A DNA stretch of 64,000 bases from NCBI GenBank assembly GCA_946894095.1, contig OX335651.1, positions 19,986,501 through 20,050,500 on the forward strand, in the 5' to 3' direction. Positions 36,298 through 48,480 of the stretch are shown one piece after another. Origin of the DNA: Incurvaria masculella (taxonomy: Eukaryota; Arthropoda; Insecta; Lepidoptera; Incurvariidae). Both the position numbers and the translations under genes were made by a program. The first letter of the stretch is position 1, and each line of letters begins with the position of its first letter. The notes beneath the pieces are model-generated. The model made no database searches, had not been told where the DNA came from, and was given only the letters and a program-made list of their open reading frames with translations.

Positions 36298-39200
36298 ATG
36301 TCATCACGCGCGTTAAAGCCTTCTGTCCACAAAGTCAACATGAAAAAAAGTCAAATTCAAGTGGTTCCGAAAAAGACAAAAGTAAAGAGTTTCTCATTTT
36401 TGAGCACATTAATTCCGTTTTTCATCTTGGAATCGCTCGTTGGACTATGCAGAGACTACCCTGGATTAAGACGTGCTCCGACAGTCATACTAAAATTACA
36501 TACTCTTATTATACTGTCCCTTTTGATTTACGTGACAGCGACTGGCGATAGATACATGCTGAATCATATGCCGCCTAGCACGGATGGACATATGCGTATC
36601 ATCTGGTGGATGGACCTCATTGAATGCTCCATATACATCGTCTGCGCTACCTTCCTTAGCAAGCGAAATTTATTTTCTCTCTTCAAAAAAATGGAGAATA
36701 TAGACGCCATCCTCAATATTCAATACGATCAAAGTTTTCATAGATTGACTCTACTGCAAAGCTATATTACCGTCGGTAGAATAGTTCTGACCCACTTCTT
36801 GGTCATGGCATTGGTATACATCTCTCAGGAAGGTGCTATAAATATGTTATCGCCAATATTTATATTTCGCCTCATTCGGGATACCGAATTGTCGTATTTT
36901 TCCCATATGGCAAACGCATTAAACAACAGAATGTACATCATTGATCGCCATCTCGCCTTCAGTTTTGATAAAGCGAATGTAGTCAAAAATAAAAAAACCA
37001 GTTTGTGGAGCAAGTATTGGAACATCCATACATACATAGACACTGTGCCGTTAAAACCAATCGACATGGAAAACGTATGCAGAGCCTACAATGAAATAGT
37101 GGATTGTGGAAATTTATTTAATAGAACATTTAGTGCGCAGGTAAACTCTTCTTGATAATATGTTATTTTTTTGTATTTTAAAATTATAACCATCATCAGG
37201 GTTTCTTGGATCCCAATCTTCGATATATGTTATCACCCAGCAGTTTACTTTTCCAAGGAATTAATGTGTCCTTGCTTCACGGTCGATTAAACATTATTTT
37301 TTCATATTTATTTATTTACTAACTTATATTTAATTTGATATTACCTTGTATCAAAAATGACGATGGCTTTTTACACCTGAATAATTTAGATCATAATTCC
37401 TATTAATTTAGAATAAGATGTCATTATAGTAGTCAAGAGTTTGCTCCTCACCAATGTATATAATGTTCTTATAATAATGTTCTTTGTGAGCAGTAGTAAT
37501 CAATCAATCACTGTTAACTAGTTTGTAAGTATCACTGGAAAAAATAATAATACAATGACCAACCTGACGAAGTTTCTTGTCGGCTCTTCTTCGCCAGAAG
37601 TAATCGAACCGACAGGAAAAAAAAAAATGACGAATCCGAGTGTGTAATATACATCTAATGGAGGAAATAAAGAAACTGAAACTGAAACTGAAACATACAT
37701 ACATGTCACATTCCTTCGAAAAAGCGAAGTACATGCTTAGTTTGCAGAAGTATGTTTACTTAAGTTGACTTATTGTTAACCACGTTTCGCCAAAAGATGT
37801 TTTAGACACAAATCATGATTAGGGACTATGTCATCTAGCTATTTGCTAGAAAACCTAATATGTTTATTTATACATTTTTTAAACTGTCATTGATTTCCAG
37901 GTCGTGGGAAATGGAGTGTGCAACTTTACTTATATTATGGTTGCAACTCATATGAATTTAGCGCTTCAAGGAACAAACCATATTGTAAGTAACACAATTT
38001 GTGTTATTAAGGTTACCAAGTCTGTTTAGCATACAATTGTACTCTTAGAAGACGTAAAACAATACAGTAAAATTGCAAACGAATATTTAGGAGAAAACAA
38101 TAAAAAGGCAGCATGTAATATTTCAGTTACGAACATTTTCCTTTTGTATTCGATTACTGCACCAGCATTAGTTGGTTGAATATTGAGAATTTTTTTTTTT
38201 ATTGACAGGAGCAACTCCACCATCCAGTGTTCTATATCCACGTCTACCAGCTTCTCATCCAATTCATTTCAGGCCATATCTACGCATGCTTTTGCGCTGA
38301 GAGAGGAAGCGCCATCTCCCGCAAGGTCATTCTGACGGTCCATAGGAGACTATGTGACGAATCCATAGGTTAGAGTTACAATCAAACTTTATTTTTAACT
38401 GATTCAATATCTTCTGCCAAAAAAAAAAAATTAGTGATCGAAACGTTAACCAGGTATTCCTTGATATATTTGGAGCAAAAAAGGCAGGAAACATATGATT
38501 GTTTTTTTTTTTTATTTGACTAGACATGTATGGCTAATACCACAAGTTCTGTCATGGTATTAGCCCAACACACCACATGGGAACTAGGTGCCATGCCAGG
38601 ACCTTCCTTATATTGCACGGCTACATTTAACTGGATGGAAAACACGGACAATTTTCATTGCCGCTTCGACCATCGTTCATCCAATGCGATGGTACCAACC
38701 CGGGCGGGATAAACCCTACCACCTAGTAAGTAAGGAAGGGGACCTACAGCTTAACGTGGAATCCGAACCACGGCCAGCCTCTCTCAACGGTCGAATGGTC
38801 ACCCATCCAAGACCAGACCGGACCCAGCGTTGCTTAACTTCGGAGAGCGATCGCCGAAGTGTCGCGCCACTGGGCCACTGAGGAATGATTCTACGAACCA
38901 CAAAATTATTTTTCATCTCCATACATTTTTGTAAATGCCTATATATCTTCTTATGCTCCTTATATGCCTAGGAATGCTAGCTGGTTAACGTTTGGACCTC
39001 CGTTAACACCAGATATTTCCAATAATTTTAATATTGGATATTTTGAAATGTTTTTAACGATTCAATTTTAGTTCAAATCAAGGGTAAAATAATGTCGTAA
39101 TCATAAAACTTCAACACATTTAAAACGCATCATGTATGTGCTCATGTTAATAAATACATACCTATGTTCTCTTATTTTTACCCGACTGCGCCAGAAGGAG

Positions 39201-39414
39201 GGTTATGTTATTCGAGTGTATGTATGTATGTATGTTTTACTCTGCAGATGGCCGGTCACGGCGAGAGCTAGAGACGCTCGCTCTACTAACGACACGTCGC
39301 CAGTTGCACTACGACATATTCCGTATCTTTCGCCTTGACCTCTCCGTGCTGCTCAAGTTCCTCAGCATTTGCACCACTTACATCATTGTGCTGGTGCAGT
39401 TCACTCGTCTGTAA
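36298..39414 (+). CDS. Gustatory receptor GR-C (bitter-type, four exons, intact)
   Basis: Exons 36298-37140 (843 nt), 37901-37984 (84 nt), 38209-38368 (160 nt) and 39248-39414 (167 nt) give 417 residues and stop TAA. Phases are 0, 0, 1. Exon 3 is two codons shorter than in its paralogues. Seven hydrophobic segments; the last exon contains TTYIIVLVQF, the closest match here to the GR hallmark TYxxxxxQF. By eye it is closest to GR-A (shared GDxYxL, RAYNxIVDCGNL and LIRD stretches). It is transcribed away from GR-B, about 2.6 kb between the two starts. Intron 1 holds a LINE-3'-end-like repeat (37403-37693). Intron 3 holds a complete 5S-headed SINE and, directly before the last exon, an ATGT-rich repeat, so the splice acceptor lies a few bases after repeat sequence. 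Confidence 0.88.
37403..37693 (+). repeat. LINE-3'-end-like repeat R7, copy 2, in GR-C intron 1
   Basis: Differs by a few bases from the copy at 29579. Same hairpin core and GAAACT tail. Confidence 0.78.
38501..38884 (-). mobile_element. SINE, 5S-headed, in GR-C intron 3, with target duplication
   Basis: Antisense insertion in intron 3 of GR-C. ATGATT at 38495-38500 and 38885-38890 flanks the element, a likely target-site duplication. Poly(T) at 38502-38513; the 5S-like boxes and body are well preserved. Confidence 0.9.
39178..39238 (+). repeat. CCCGACTGCG leader plus short ATGT run in GR-C intron 3
   Basis: Same leader as at 23574 with only four to five ATGT units. It ends about 10 bases before the exon 4 acceptor. 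Confidence 0.82.
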
Positions 39415-39530
39415 CTCTTCTGCCATTTTGTCCAGTTCGCCTCCTACGCCGCTGTTGTCTTTTGTCATCGCACGAGTTAATATGTCGTTTGAATATAGTA
39501 AAGTCACCCATTCACGAACATCACTGCAGC

Positions 39531-40143
39531 CAGGGGGCCCATTCAGGCAAGAGTGAGTTCGAATTCGGGAGTGAGTTAAGGATGTTCCGACCCATACAAT
39601 GTTTTTTTTACACAGAACGCAAAAAGTATTGCACTTTAAGGCACGAATTCGTCAAAAATATTAAATATAGCCATAGTAGTTGCAGCGAAAACATATTCAT
39701 AATTTCAGGTTTAATGTTTTCGTTGTAATTGCCGATTAGAAGTTTTACACCGTTAGATGGCGCTGTTAAATAAAAATCGTATTTAAATAAATTGTAACAA
39801 AAACCAATAATCCTGAAATTGTGAAATTGTTTTCGCTGCAAGTAATATGACTATATTAATATTTTATAATTAATTCGTGGCTTAAAGTGCAATACTTTTT
39901 GCGTTATGTGTGCAAACAACTTTATATGAGTCGGAACAGCCTTAACCTAAAAATAGCTGGAAAATATATTATTATTTAAATAACGGAACTGTTATTTATA
40001 CTTCCAACGTATTTACGGGAAAAACCAGATTTTTATCAAACTGTAATGATGCTCAAGAAGTGTGGAAACATGAACTATTTAAAAAAGTGAGTTGATATTT
40101 AATGACGAACGATGAACTCACTCTTACCTGAATGGACGCCCTG
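39531..40143. mobile_element. MITE family T5, copy 3, interrupted by T1
   Basis: Left part 39531-39575 and right part 39946-40143 match the T5 copy at 26089. The T1 element lies between them. Confidence 0.85.
39576..39945. mobile_element. MITE family T1, nested in a T5 element
   Basis: Bounded by TTAA at 39576-39579 and 39942-39945 with TTAAGG-GTTCCGACCC inverted ends. It interrupts the T5 copy exactly where the copy at 26089 has one TTAA. Confidence 0.88.
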
Positions 40144-40397
40144 TGCCTCTTTCAAAATTATTTGATAGAGAGAGATGAGTCGGTCCAAGCGTTAATAAGA
40201 AAAAGAAATCCGTGTAGTGTAAAGATCAACCAAATCCAGGTCGTTGCTTTCTAAGCTCCTAGAATGAGTATCTATGATAATACGTAGATGTCGCCACTGC
40301 TTGTCAGATTTGAGCGATTGTTGCAATTATCTTGTAACCGATTATACAAACTGGATATCAAGCGATAGCTTTTTAATGGCGAGCACGGCAGCCAAAC

Positions 40398-40586
40398 TTT
40401 ACCACCAGATGGCGCCACATAAAACTATGCCACGGTTTTAAGGCTATAGGTTGTTGACCAATTAAACTGAGTTAATATGAATAGCTACCTTGAAATGGAC
40501 AATGTGATTGCCCGTGATTCGCGAGTAAACATAACCTCCACGTGATAGCTTGGCATAGTTTTATGTGGCGCCATCTGGTGGTAAAG
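40398..40586. mobile_element. Short foldback element with 36-bp perfect arms
   Basis: Arms 40398-40433 and 40551-40586 are perfect reverse complements (CTTTACCACCAGATGGCGCC...), with a 117-bp spacer. Confidence 0.8.
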
Positions 40587-41395
40587 CTTTGCGGCGTGCA
40601 CCCCATTGCAATGGTTTTTCCAATTATAATATTAAATTGAAAATATCATATTTTTACAATTAGATTTACATACAAATACGTCACCCTAAAACCTAATGTA
40701 CTTAATGAAATAGTTTACATTTAGGCTCAAAAATATTGCAAATGTATGCACCAAGAACAAACTTTTAATTTAGGGAATTCAAATGATAAATTCACAAAAT
40801 TTTATAAAACAAACAATTTATAATATCTCCCAATAATACTGTTACTGCAGCAAATTATAATAATATTGAATTTCGTAACTATATTCATTAAAGTGTTGAA
40901 GAAATGTATGGAAAAAATCGTCAATGTTTTTTTTGGTTTTCTATCGGGACATGCAGAACGAATGTTCAGTAATCGTCAATTGCAAGAAATTATTATGTAC
41001 TCTTAATAGAGATAGCATTTCCCTCAGTGTTTTCGGATGTAGTTGCTAATCCACTTAAATGTTGTGGAATTGTGGAATTAATCTAATATAGAATTAAGCT
41101 TGTCGACTTTATTGGTAACATAGAAAAGACAAATGTTCCTGATATTGGCAACGCCTACTCAAATATTCCTTATTTAAGGCGTTTGAATCCGCCAGTAACA
41201 GCTGGGAGCACACCCCGAGTGTTTTATTTCCCGCCTTTTTCATGAAAAAAAAGAAACAGCGTTGCAAATTGAAAAGGCGTGGTAGAGTGGAAAAACTTCT
41301 CTCTCTTCTAGTGCCAAGAAAAAAATGTTAAGTAGTATTACCAACGAGAAATCTCGTTCATTATTACTATTCAAAGATTCAGTTTAATTTATTTT
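40587..41395. other. No gene recognised
   Basis: Unassigned AT-rich sequence. Confidence 0.5.
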
Positions 41396-41900
41396 GATGT
41401 TGCTGGACAAGGTTGGCATATGCGACACCTGCAGTCGTGATATTGTCTCAACATATCTCATAGGAATTATAATACAAGTAGATACCATGCCAGGTCATTC
41501 CTCGTATTGCACAGCTACATTGACCTGGATGGAAATCACGGACATTTTTTTAATTGCCGCTTCGACCATCTTTTTATCCAATGCAATAGTAAAACAATGA
41601 TTATTCTTACCATATATGGTTAAATTAACGTGGATATGGATGGCTAATATCACACTTACTCCTGACATGGTTCTACCTCAACACACCGCATAGAAACTAG
41701 CTGTCATGCCAGGACCTTTTAACATATTGCGCAGATATATTGAAATGATTAAAAACCGGGACAAATGCCGCTTCGAGCATCGTTCATTCTGTTTGATGGT
41801 ACCTACCAACCCGGTTGGGATTTTCATCCTACCACGTAGTAAGTAAGGAACCTATAGTTTTACATGGAATCCGAACCAATCATAGCTTAGGGCCATCTTT
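41396..41900 (-). mobile_element. Two adjacent diverged SINE fragments
   Basis: 41396-41600 and 41625-41900 each match the shared body in minus orientation with many substitutions. Heads are missing or unrecognisable. Confidence 0.65.
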
Positions 41901-42094
41901 AGAGCTTGGTCGAAGCAAGGGGGACAGGTCGCTTACCCGGGTTTTGAATTTTATGAATAAGCATCGAATGCAGCCAGTCTGGGCATTTTCATTTTCAGTT
42001 ACCACGCAGCAGACGGAGTATTGATGAGCGTCTACCTATAGGGCGTAGCGAGTAGCCGGTATAGCGTCATGGGGTTAAAATTCGATAGCTTCCT

Positions 42095-42262
42095 TTTATT
42101 TTTAAAAGTCGGGTTACTCAAGGGGTCCTTCAAATATGGTGTCAAGAAGCTCCTGGCCGGCCAGAATGGTTTCCCTTGCCCCCTTGAAAGTTCGAAAGCC
42201 TATGGGCGTCGTGGGGTACCTCAACAGATCCTGGCGTACGTCATTTGCCGCGCTTAACATTA
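42095..42262 (+). mobile_element. LINE 3'-end fragment, plus orientation
   Basis: Matches the 3' end of the LINE family: GSFKYGVKKLLAGQNGF followed by the ESSKAYGRRG region and the 3' untranslated part ending near an AACATTAAAATAAA stretch. Both ends are truncated. Confidence 0.75.
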
Positions 42263-42349
42263 AAATAAAAATTAATTGCACGTATCTCGAACCATTCGGG
42301 CAGCGTACGCCGATGAAGGTACCAAAATAACTTTTTTAAATTAGTTATA

Positions 42350-42903
42350 CAGGGTGTATCGGGGTAGGCCTCGGTAACTTCAGGGTTCAAAAGGGATACA
42401 TATTTAAAGAAGAAAAGCTTCGTAACTTTTTCTCAGATTCGCCGAAAACAGTTATATCATGATTTGGTGGACGGTTAGCAATTAGTGACGTCACAGCGCG
42501 TGGTTTGTCTACACGTGTTCCAAGTTACGCGACGTTGCCGTCCCACCCAGAACTTCAGGGCTCGCGAGGCTCAAGGCGGCCATGTGGAAAATATTTAAAA
42601 TTAACTAATTAAAACAAATATGCATAAATTGTTATTAAAATGTTCCTCTCCTACCTGCCACCTCGCTAGGTCACAGAATAATAGTAATACGTAGGCTAGG
42701 TCAAGGCCATAACTGTCACTTTTTTTAAGCATTGTTGCCAACTTTCTCTAAGGCTGACTGACCACTGACTTTTTATTATAATTTAATTATTTTATATGGA
42801 AAACAAAATATCATTATTTAAATGTTTTTCATTAGGATTTTTTCTTTTAATATTTTTTGCTACCCCTCCTTAAAGTTTCCGAGGCCTATCCCGATATACC
42901 CTG
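42350..42903. mobile_element. MITE with TA target duplication (mariner-like ends)
   Basis: Ends CAGGGTGTATCGGGGTAGGC and the complement of CAGGGTATATCGGGATAGGC, flanked by TA on both sides; about 554 bp, non-coding. Confidence 0.8.
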
Positions 42904-43335
42904 TATTAATAGAAATATATAAATGAAAACGTATTGATTTCAAAATAAAATATAGCTTTCGTTAGACAGGCATAATTTAGCTTTCGATTGGTGAAATATT
43001 TTCTTAAAATCAGTTCGATAGATTTGCCTTACCAGCGAAACATATCATTTGCGGGTACTACGTCTTCCAATTTCGCCCTCTGCTGTACTCGTATACCCAT
43101 AATTTGGAATTCTCATACAGTGAGTCCTTCTATAATCAATGCATTCTACTAACAGGGTGTTTAAGAACATCATTGAAGAACATGCATTGATATAACGCTT
43201 TATTTGCGTTGCGGACGTTGACTGCAAAGGTTGAACAATCAAACATATTGCCATCGTCATCTAAATCGTATTTGGCATCGGATGCTAGAGCCTGTTCTAG
43301 GTTGACTAAGTAAATGAACTTTTTCGGGGTTTTTT
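42904..43335. other. No gene recognised
   Basis: Unassigned sequence between two repeats. Confidence 0.5.
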
Positions 43336-43604
43336 AGGGTTCCGTATCCAATGGGTGAAAACGGAACCCTATTACTAAGCCTCCGCTGTCCGTCCGTCCG
43401 TACGTCCGTCTGTCATAGGGCTGTATCTCGAATAGGTAGGGAGCTGAAATTTTCGTAGAGTATGTATTTATTTGGCCGTTATAACAACAAATAGGTAAAA
43501 TAAAAATTAGAGGGGGGGACATACAAAAAACGTGATTTTTTGTGTTAATCCTCGTGGTACGGAACCCTTCGTGTGCGAGTCTGACTCGCATTTGGCCGGT
43601 TTTC
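43336..43604 (+). repeat. Dispersed repeat T6, plus orientation
   Basis: Same order as the copy at 17426; a short deletion removes the ATGAACCGTA portion. Confidence 0.8.
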
Positions 43605-44116
43605 AACGAATAATATAATATTAATAAATCTTTATTTCACTGATTAAGCAAGTTCAGTACAAGTACAAGAATAATAAACAAAAGAACAGGTTTCAGATAG
43701 TGTAGTAATGTAAGTATGTATCGTGTTCATTGAAGAATCTTTTTGCTTTATACTTTAACATGTAGTAGTTAAATTTTGTAGGATCCCTGTCTCCCAAAAT
43801 AGGATTCCCTGTGCTATGGGAGAGAGGGTCTTTCGTCGGAAGATGGTAGGTTATAGTTGAGAGTAGTGTAGGTGTTTTTTTTTCAGAAATATTAACATAT
43901 ATTATAAAATGTAATATATATGTAGAATCAACCGCGATACTATGACATATTAATGAATAAAAGCATTTTCGTAAAGATATTAATTTTGAAGGACTCCTTT
44001 CTAAATAATACGTCCTTGCTTCACGGTCGATACGCATATTCCATTAATTAAGTTCATAATTATTTAAAAAATCGAATGAACATCACTAGCTAAATGTTTC
44101 TGTTAACTTTTCAATG
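43605..44116. other. Flank partly shared with GR-E upstream region
   Basis: 44005-44110 (CCTTGCTTCACGGTCGA onwards) resembles 50065-50180, the matching flank of GR-E. CCTTGCTTCACGGTCGAT also occurs at 37272 in GR-C intron 1. Confidence 0.45.
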
Positions 44117-45650
44117 TTTTTTTTTTTTATGTTAAGCGCGGCATATGGCGTACGCCAGGACCTAAAGGTGCCCGACGACGCCCATGGGTTTTCGAACATT
44201 CAGGGGGGCTCCGAAAACCATGCCGGCCGGCCAGGTGCTACTTCACACCACGTTTGAAGGACCCCAGGTCGTAATTTGGGGGAAATACCTCGGAAGGGAG
44301 TTCATTCCATTGTTTACCGACCCTATAGATAAAGGATCTAGAGGATCGGTGAGTTCTTATTTTTGGAATGTCGACTGTGAATTTGTGCATTTTCTCCCTG
44401 TTCCGCGTTGACCGAAGGTAGAAAGGGGACGGAGGAACAGCGTTATGCAGCTCCGACGAGCATTCTCCATGGTAAAGACGATAGAAGACAGAAAGAGACC
44501 CTACATCCCTTCTGAGTTGAAGGGTCTCCAAATTTAGGGATACCTCGGGGTCGTCAACGAGACGCACGGCCCGACGCTGTATCGAGTCCAGGGAGCCAAG
44601 CAGGTGCTTAGCTGAGCCGTCCCACAAATGCGAACAGTACTCCACGCAAGAACTTATCTGCGCCTTGTAAAGAAGCAGTTTTTGGTCAGGCGTGGAGTAC
44701 TGACGCACCCTGTTGAGGACTCCCAGCTTTTTTGAGGCGAGCTTGGCTTTATCCTCGATATGGCTTCCGAAATTAAGGTCATGCGTCAGGTCGACCCCAA
44801 GGATCCCTATGTGGTCGTCGATATGTAGAGTTGCTCCCTGGAAGGTCGGAGCCGCACTGAACGGAGCTCGCTTCGCACTGAACACGCACGCCTGCGTCTT
44901 GCTCGCGTTAAACTCGACGAGGTTCTGGAGACCCCACCCGGAAACTTTTTCCAGGGTCTCTTCGAGTCTAGCAACGAGGCGCCGCCTGTCGTCATCCACT
45001 TCAGCCCGGCTTGCGGTCTGGTGACTGGTGTACCTGGCTAGCACCGAGCTGTCATCTGCGTAGCCCATGTCGATGCTGATGTCGCCCAAATTGAGCAGGT
45101 CATTGATGTGCAGCAGAAAAAGGGTTGGGGCCAGCACAGAGCCCTGCGGCACGCCGGCATTCACGGACATGGCTTTGGAGCAGCAACCGTCAACCAAGAC
45201 TTTTATGCTACGGCCATGCAGGAAGTCGGCGATCCAGTCACACAGCTCGGGTGGAAGGCCATAAGAGGGCAGCTTGGAAAGCAGTGCCTTATGCCAGACC
45301 CGGTCAAATGCTTTAGCGATATCCAGGCCGATAGCCATACCTTCGCCATGATTTTCGAGCGCATCGCCCATCTCATGTGAGACGTATACTAGGAGATCCC
45401 CAGCAGATCGATTCGGACGGAAGCCGTATTGATGATCGCTGAGAAGTTCATTGCTCTCTAGATACTTCATCAACTGAGAGTTAATGGTGCGCTCCATCAC
45501 TTTGCAGAGAAGAGAGGTGATGGCTATAGGTCGGTAGTTGGCCGGGTCCGATCGATCGCCCTTTTTAGGCACGGGCTGAACGTTGGCCGATTTCCAAGCT
45601 GCAGGCACACAACCAGTGGAGTAAGATAGGCGGTATAGGCGGGTTAAGAA
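44117..45650 (-). mobile_element. 5'-truncated jockey/CR1-like LINE with near-complete reverse transcriptase
   Basis: Minus-strand open frame 45608-44238 (456 codons from the first Met, extendable in frame to about 45646) encodes a non-LTR reverse transcriptase. Visible motifs: VPKKGDRSDPANYRPI at the start, the catalytic Asp region LDIAKAFDRVWH, GVPQGSVLAP and YADD, followed by the thumb and C-terminal domain ending near SFKRGVK. No endonuclease domain is present: the element is cut off at its 5' end as usual for incomplete target-primed reverse transcription. The frame stops at a TAG where the related copy at 7747-8400 has a Lys codon and reads about 20 residues further. A T-run at 44117-44128 is the poly(A) tail on the other strand. 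It lies in the 5' flank of GR-D; GR-E's equivalent flank has no such insert. Confidence 0.9.
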
Positions 45651-45780
45651 ACTTTATTTTGTATTCGATTTCGATAAATTATACACGTTAATCATTAATA
45701 TATTACAATAGCACAGATAACGAAACCCAATAATATTTTTAAAGCACTTAAGTTATTCTCGAGGGTAAAAATAATAAATT

Positions 45781-45943
45781 TTTAATTGGGATCATTGCAT
45801 GGGGTATTTCATAAAATAAAATTATGTAATGACTCTCAAGGGGCGCACACAATATTAGGCTTGGCTTTTTGAAAATTATTATTGATACCTTTTTCTCCGA
45901 AACCTTACAGTCATATTTCAGGTTTCATTAGAATCGTGCCATA
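45781..45943 (+). promoter_or_regulatory. Putative promoter/5' leader of GR-D
   Basis: The block from AATTGGGATCATTGCATGGG to the start codon is conserved almost base for base upstream of GR-E (50573-50743). This is the only flank retained in both copies next to the starts, so it probably holds the core promoter. No clear TATA box was identified; conservation may only reflect recent duplication. Confidence 0.35.
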
Positions 45944-47807
45944 ATGTATCATAGCGCAGCACCTAAGCCACTTCATAACAAAACATGTCGAATTACAAAG
46001 ATAACAAAAGTATTTCCCACCAAGATGTATCAACCAACCTTTTCATTCCTTAATACAATAATACCCTTTTTAATATTTGAATCCATCATTGGAGTCTGCA
46101 GACCATTTCCGAAAATGAAACGAACACCAAACGTAATACTTAAACTCTACTCTTTGTTGATTATGACTTTCTTCACTTACCGAATTGCGACAAGAGATAT
46201 TCATATTATCGATCACATGCCGGATAGCGTAAGAGAACACATGCAATTTATTTGTTGGATGGACCTCATGGAGGGCTTCGTATATGTAATCGTGCCCACC
46301 TTCCTTACGAGTGCAAATTGTCTGTCTATCATTAAGAAAATGAACAAATTTGATGCTATTCTCAACCTCCGATACGACGAGAGCTTTTATGGGGCTGTTA
46401 CGCTCCAAAACTATATATCTTTGGGTCGAATCGTAGTTGTTCACGTATTGCTACTGACTTCATTATATATTGCTCAGAAAAATAATGCAGACTTATTTTC
46501 TCCAATTTTATTTTGTCGTATGATTCGTGACAGTGAGTTGACTCATTTTACTGCATTGGCTAATGCCATTAACAGTCGGCTCTATCGCTTTGAACGACAC
46601 ATTAATTCACAATTTGATAAGGCGCATGTAGCTAAAAGCAAGACATATAGCTTGTGGGGCAGATACTGGAATCTGAATGGTTACCTAGATACTGTACCGT
46701 GCATACCGATCGATTTAAAAGACCTTTGCAGAGCTTACAATGATTTGGTTGATTGCGGTAAACTTTTCAATGCAAATATTAATGCGCAGGTAATCATTAA
46801 ATAAATATTTATGTACATGGTAATGGTAAAATTTAAATATATTACATTCAAATATGTTTAAAAATAATTTCAGGTAATAATGAATGGTATTTGTAACTTT
46901 GGTCATATTATGGTAGCCTCACACATGTTTTTGCATCTACAAGGACAAGAATATCACGTGAGTAGAATAGCTAATCATTTCGTACTAAAGTGGGTTTATT
47001 TAAATTTGTTTCCTTAGTTAAATATTCGTCGTGGTCTGTAGTTTGTCTTCGAAGCTGATGGAAAGGTGGCAAATAATAATTAAATTAATTCGCAATTTTA
47101 AAGAAATACGTTTTTTTATTCTAATCAGTCTTGATGTTTTATTCAACATAGGAGATATATTTAGGTTAATTTAAACTAAATTTAATTGTTGAATCCACAG
47201 CAAAAAAGCATATACAGCCAACCTATATACTGCTTTCACGTGATCATTTTGTTCTGCCATTTCGTCTTCGTTCACTTGGCAGTATGCTACAGCACCGAGC
47301 GAACGGCTATTCTTTCTCGCCAGATTAATATCACAGTCCACAGAAGACTATCTGACATGTCAATCGGTAATTATATATGTTTGATGACATTTATTTGATT
47401 CTGTGCATTGCAATTTTAAAAAAAGATCAGCGAAAACGTAACAATAAAAAAAAGATTTTCAGGATTTTTAGGTATCATTTTATGGTGCCATGTTTAATGT
47501 TTAATGACCATTTAAAAAAAAATTAAAAAATATTTGATATAATCGGTAATATTTTCTAGATTTTCCTACTTTTTCATTTCCGTTGTTATGATATAATATT
47601 ATCATTGTTTACTAGCTGTTAACATGTGTATTGTTTGCAGATAATCGATCAAGGCGTGACTTGGAGACACTTGCCCTTCTGACGTCTCGTCGTCAGCTAC
47701 GCTACGTCATTTATCGCCTCTTCAATTTGGACTTCTCCGTACCCCTCAAGTTTGTCAGTCTCTGCACTGGATATGTAATAGTTATTGTGCAGTTCAATCG
47801 GATGTAA
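45944..47807 (+). CDS. Gustatory receptor GR-D (bitter-type, four exons, intact)
   Basis: Exons 45944-46789 (846 nt), 46874-46957 (84 nt), 47201-47366 (166 nt) and 47641-47807 (167 nt) join to 420 residues and stop TAA, with GT-AG introns of 84, 243 and 274 bp and phases 0, 0, 1. The C-terminus has GYVIVIVQF, the GR signature region. Unlike GR-A, B and C its introns carry no recognisable transposon, so the gene is compact. GR-E, 4.8 kb downstream, is a very similar tandem copy: introns, 5' flank and the 3' flank just after the stop all align. A 5'-truncated LINE (44117-45650) ends about 300 bp upstream of the start; the flank between LINE and start is shared with GR-E and probably holds the promoter. 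Confidence 0.88.
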
Positions 47808-48146
47808 CATAGCAACACACTTGGCTTTGTCTAGAACTCAGTTACCTTATATTATAATATTGGTTCGTAGTTCTTAATTGGTTTCATTATTAGCACACAC
47901 ATGTTTTTAAGAATTTACATTTAATTATATTTAAACAATACAAATCTTAAGCTTTAGAATTTTGCAAACGGTTTTAAAGATGGTACACATCATTATATCT
48001 TATTTTACAATACAGTTTAGCTTTATATAAATTTCGTGTATTTAAATAGAGAACAAAGTTTAATTAGTATAAACAAAATATATACCTACCAACGTTTGTG
48101 GAATATTTACAAGAAAACATCTACAAACGCTTTGTTCAAATACTAT

Positions 48147-48305
48147 GCCCCGGTTGCACGAAGAGACGGCTGAGTTGATCAATGTTCAAACACGTCACTT
48201 TTAGTGAACCGCATGGAGTTCCTTCCATTGTGTCCATAGAAAGTGACCTGTTTGATCATACTTTGACGATGATTTTGATTTTTTGACATTTCGTGCACTC
48301 GGCCC
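48147..48305. mobile_element. MITE family T4, copy 3
   Basis: Ends GCCCCGGTTGCACGAAG and TCGTGCACTCGGCCC form the imperfect inverted repeats. Lies in the spacer between GR-D and GR-E. Confidence 0.8.
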
Positions 48306-48480
48306 TATGTATTCGTCATGTATTTGTCAAAATCTGAAGCCAAAAGCCACTTTGTATTTGATATAACTTTATTAAAAAGATGTTCGTATGCATTAAATTA
48401 AGTGTGTTAACTCTTTGTTTGATTACACGTAAATATTTCTAGTTATTGAGTTATTTGTTTTGCATGTTTGAAAAATATTA

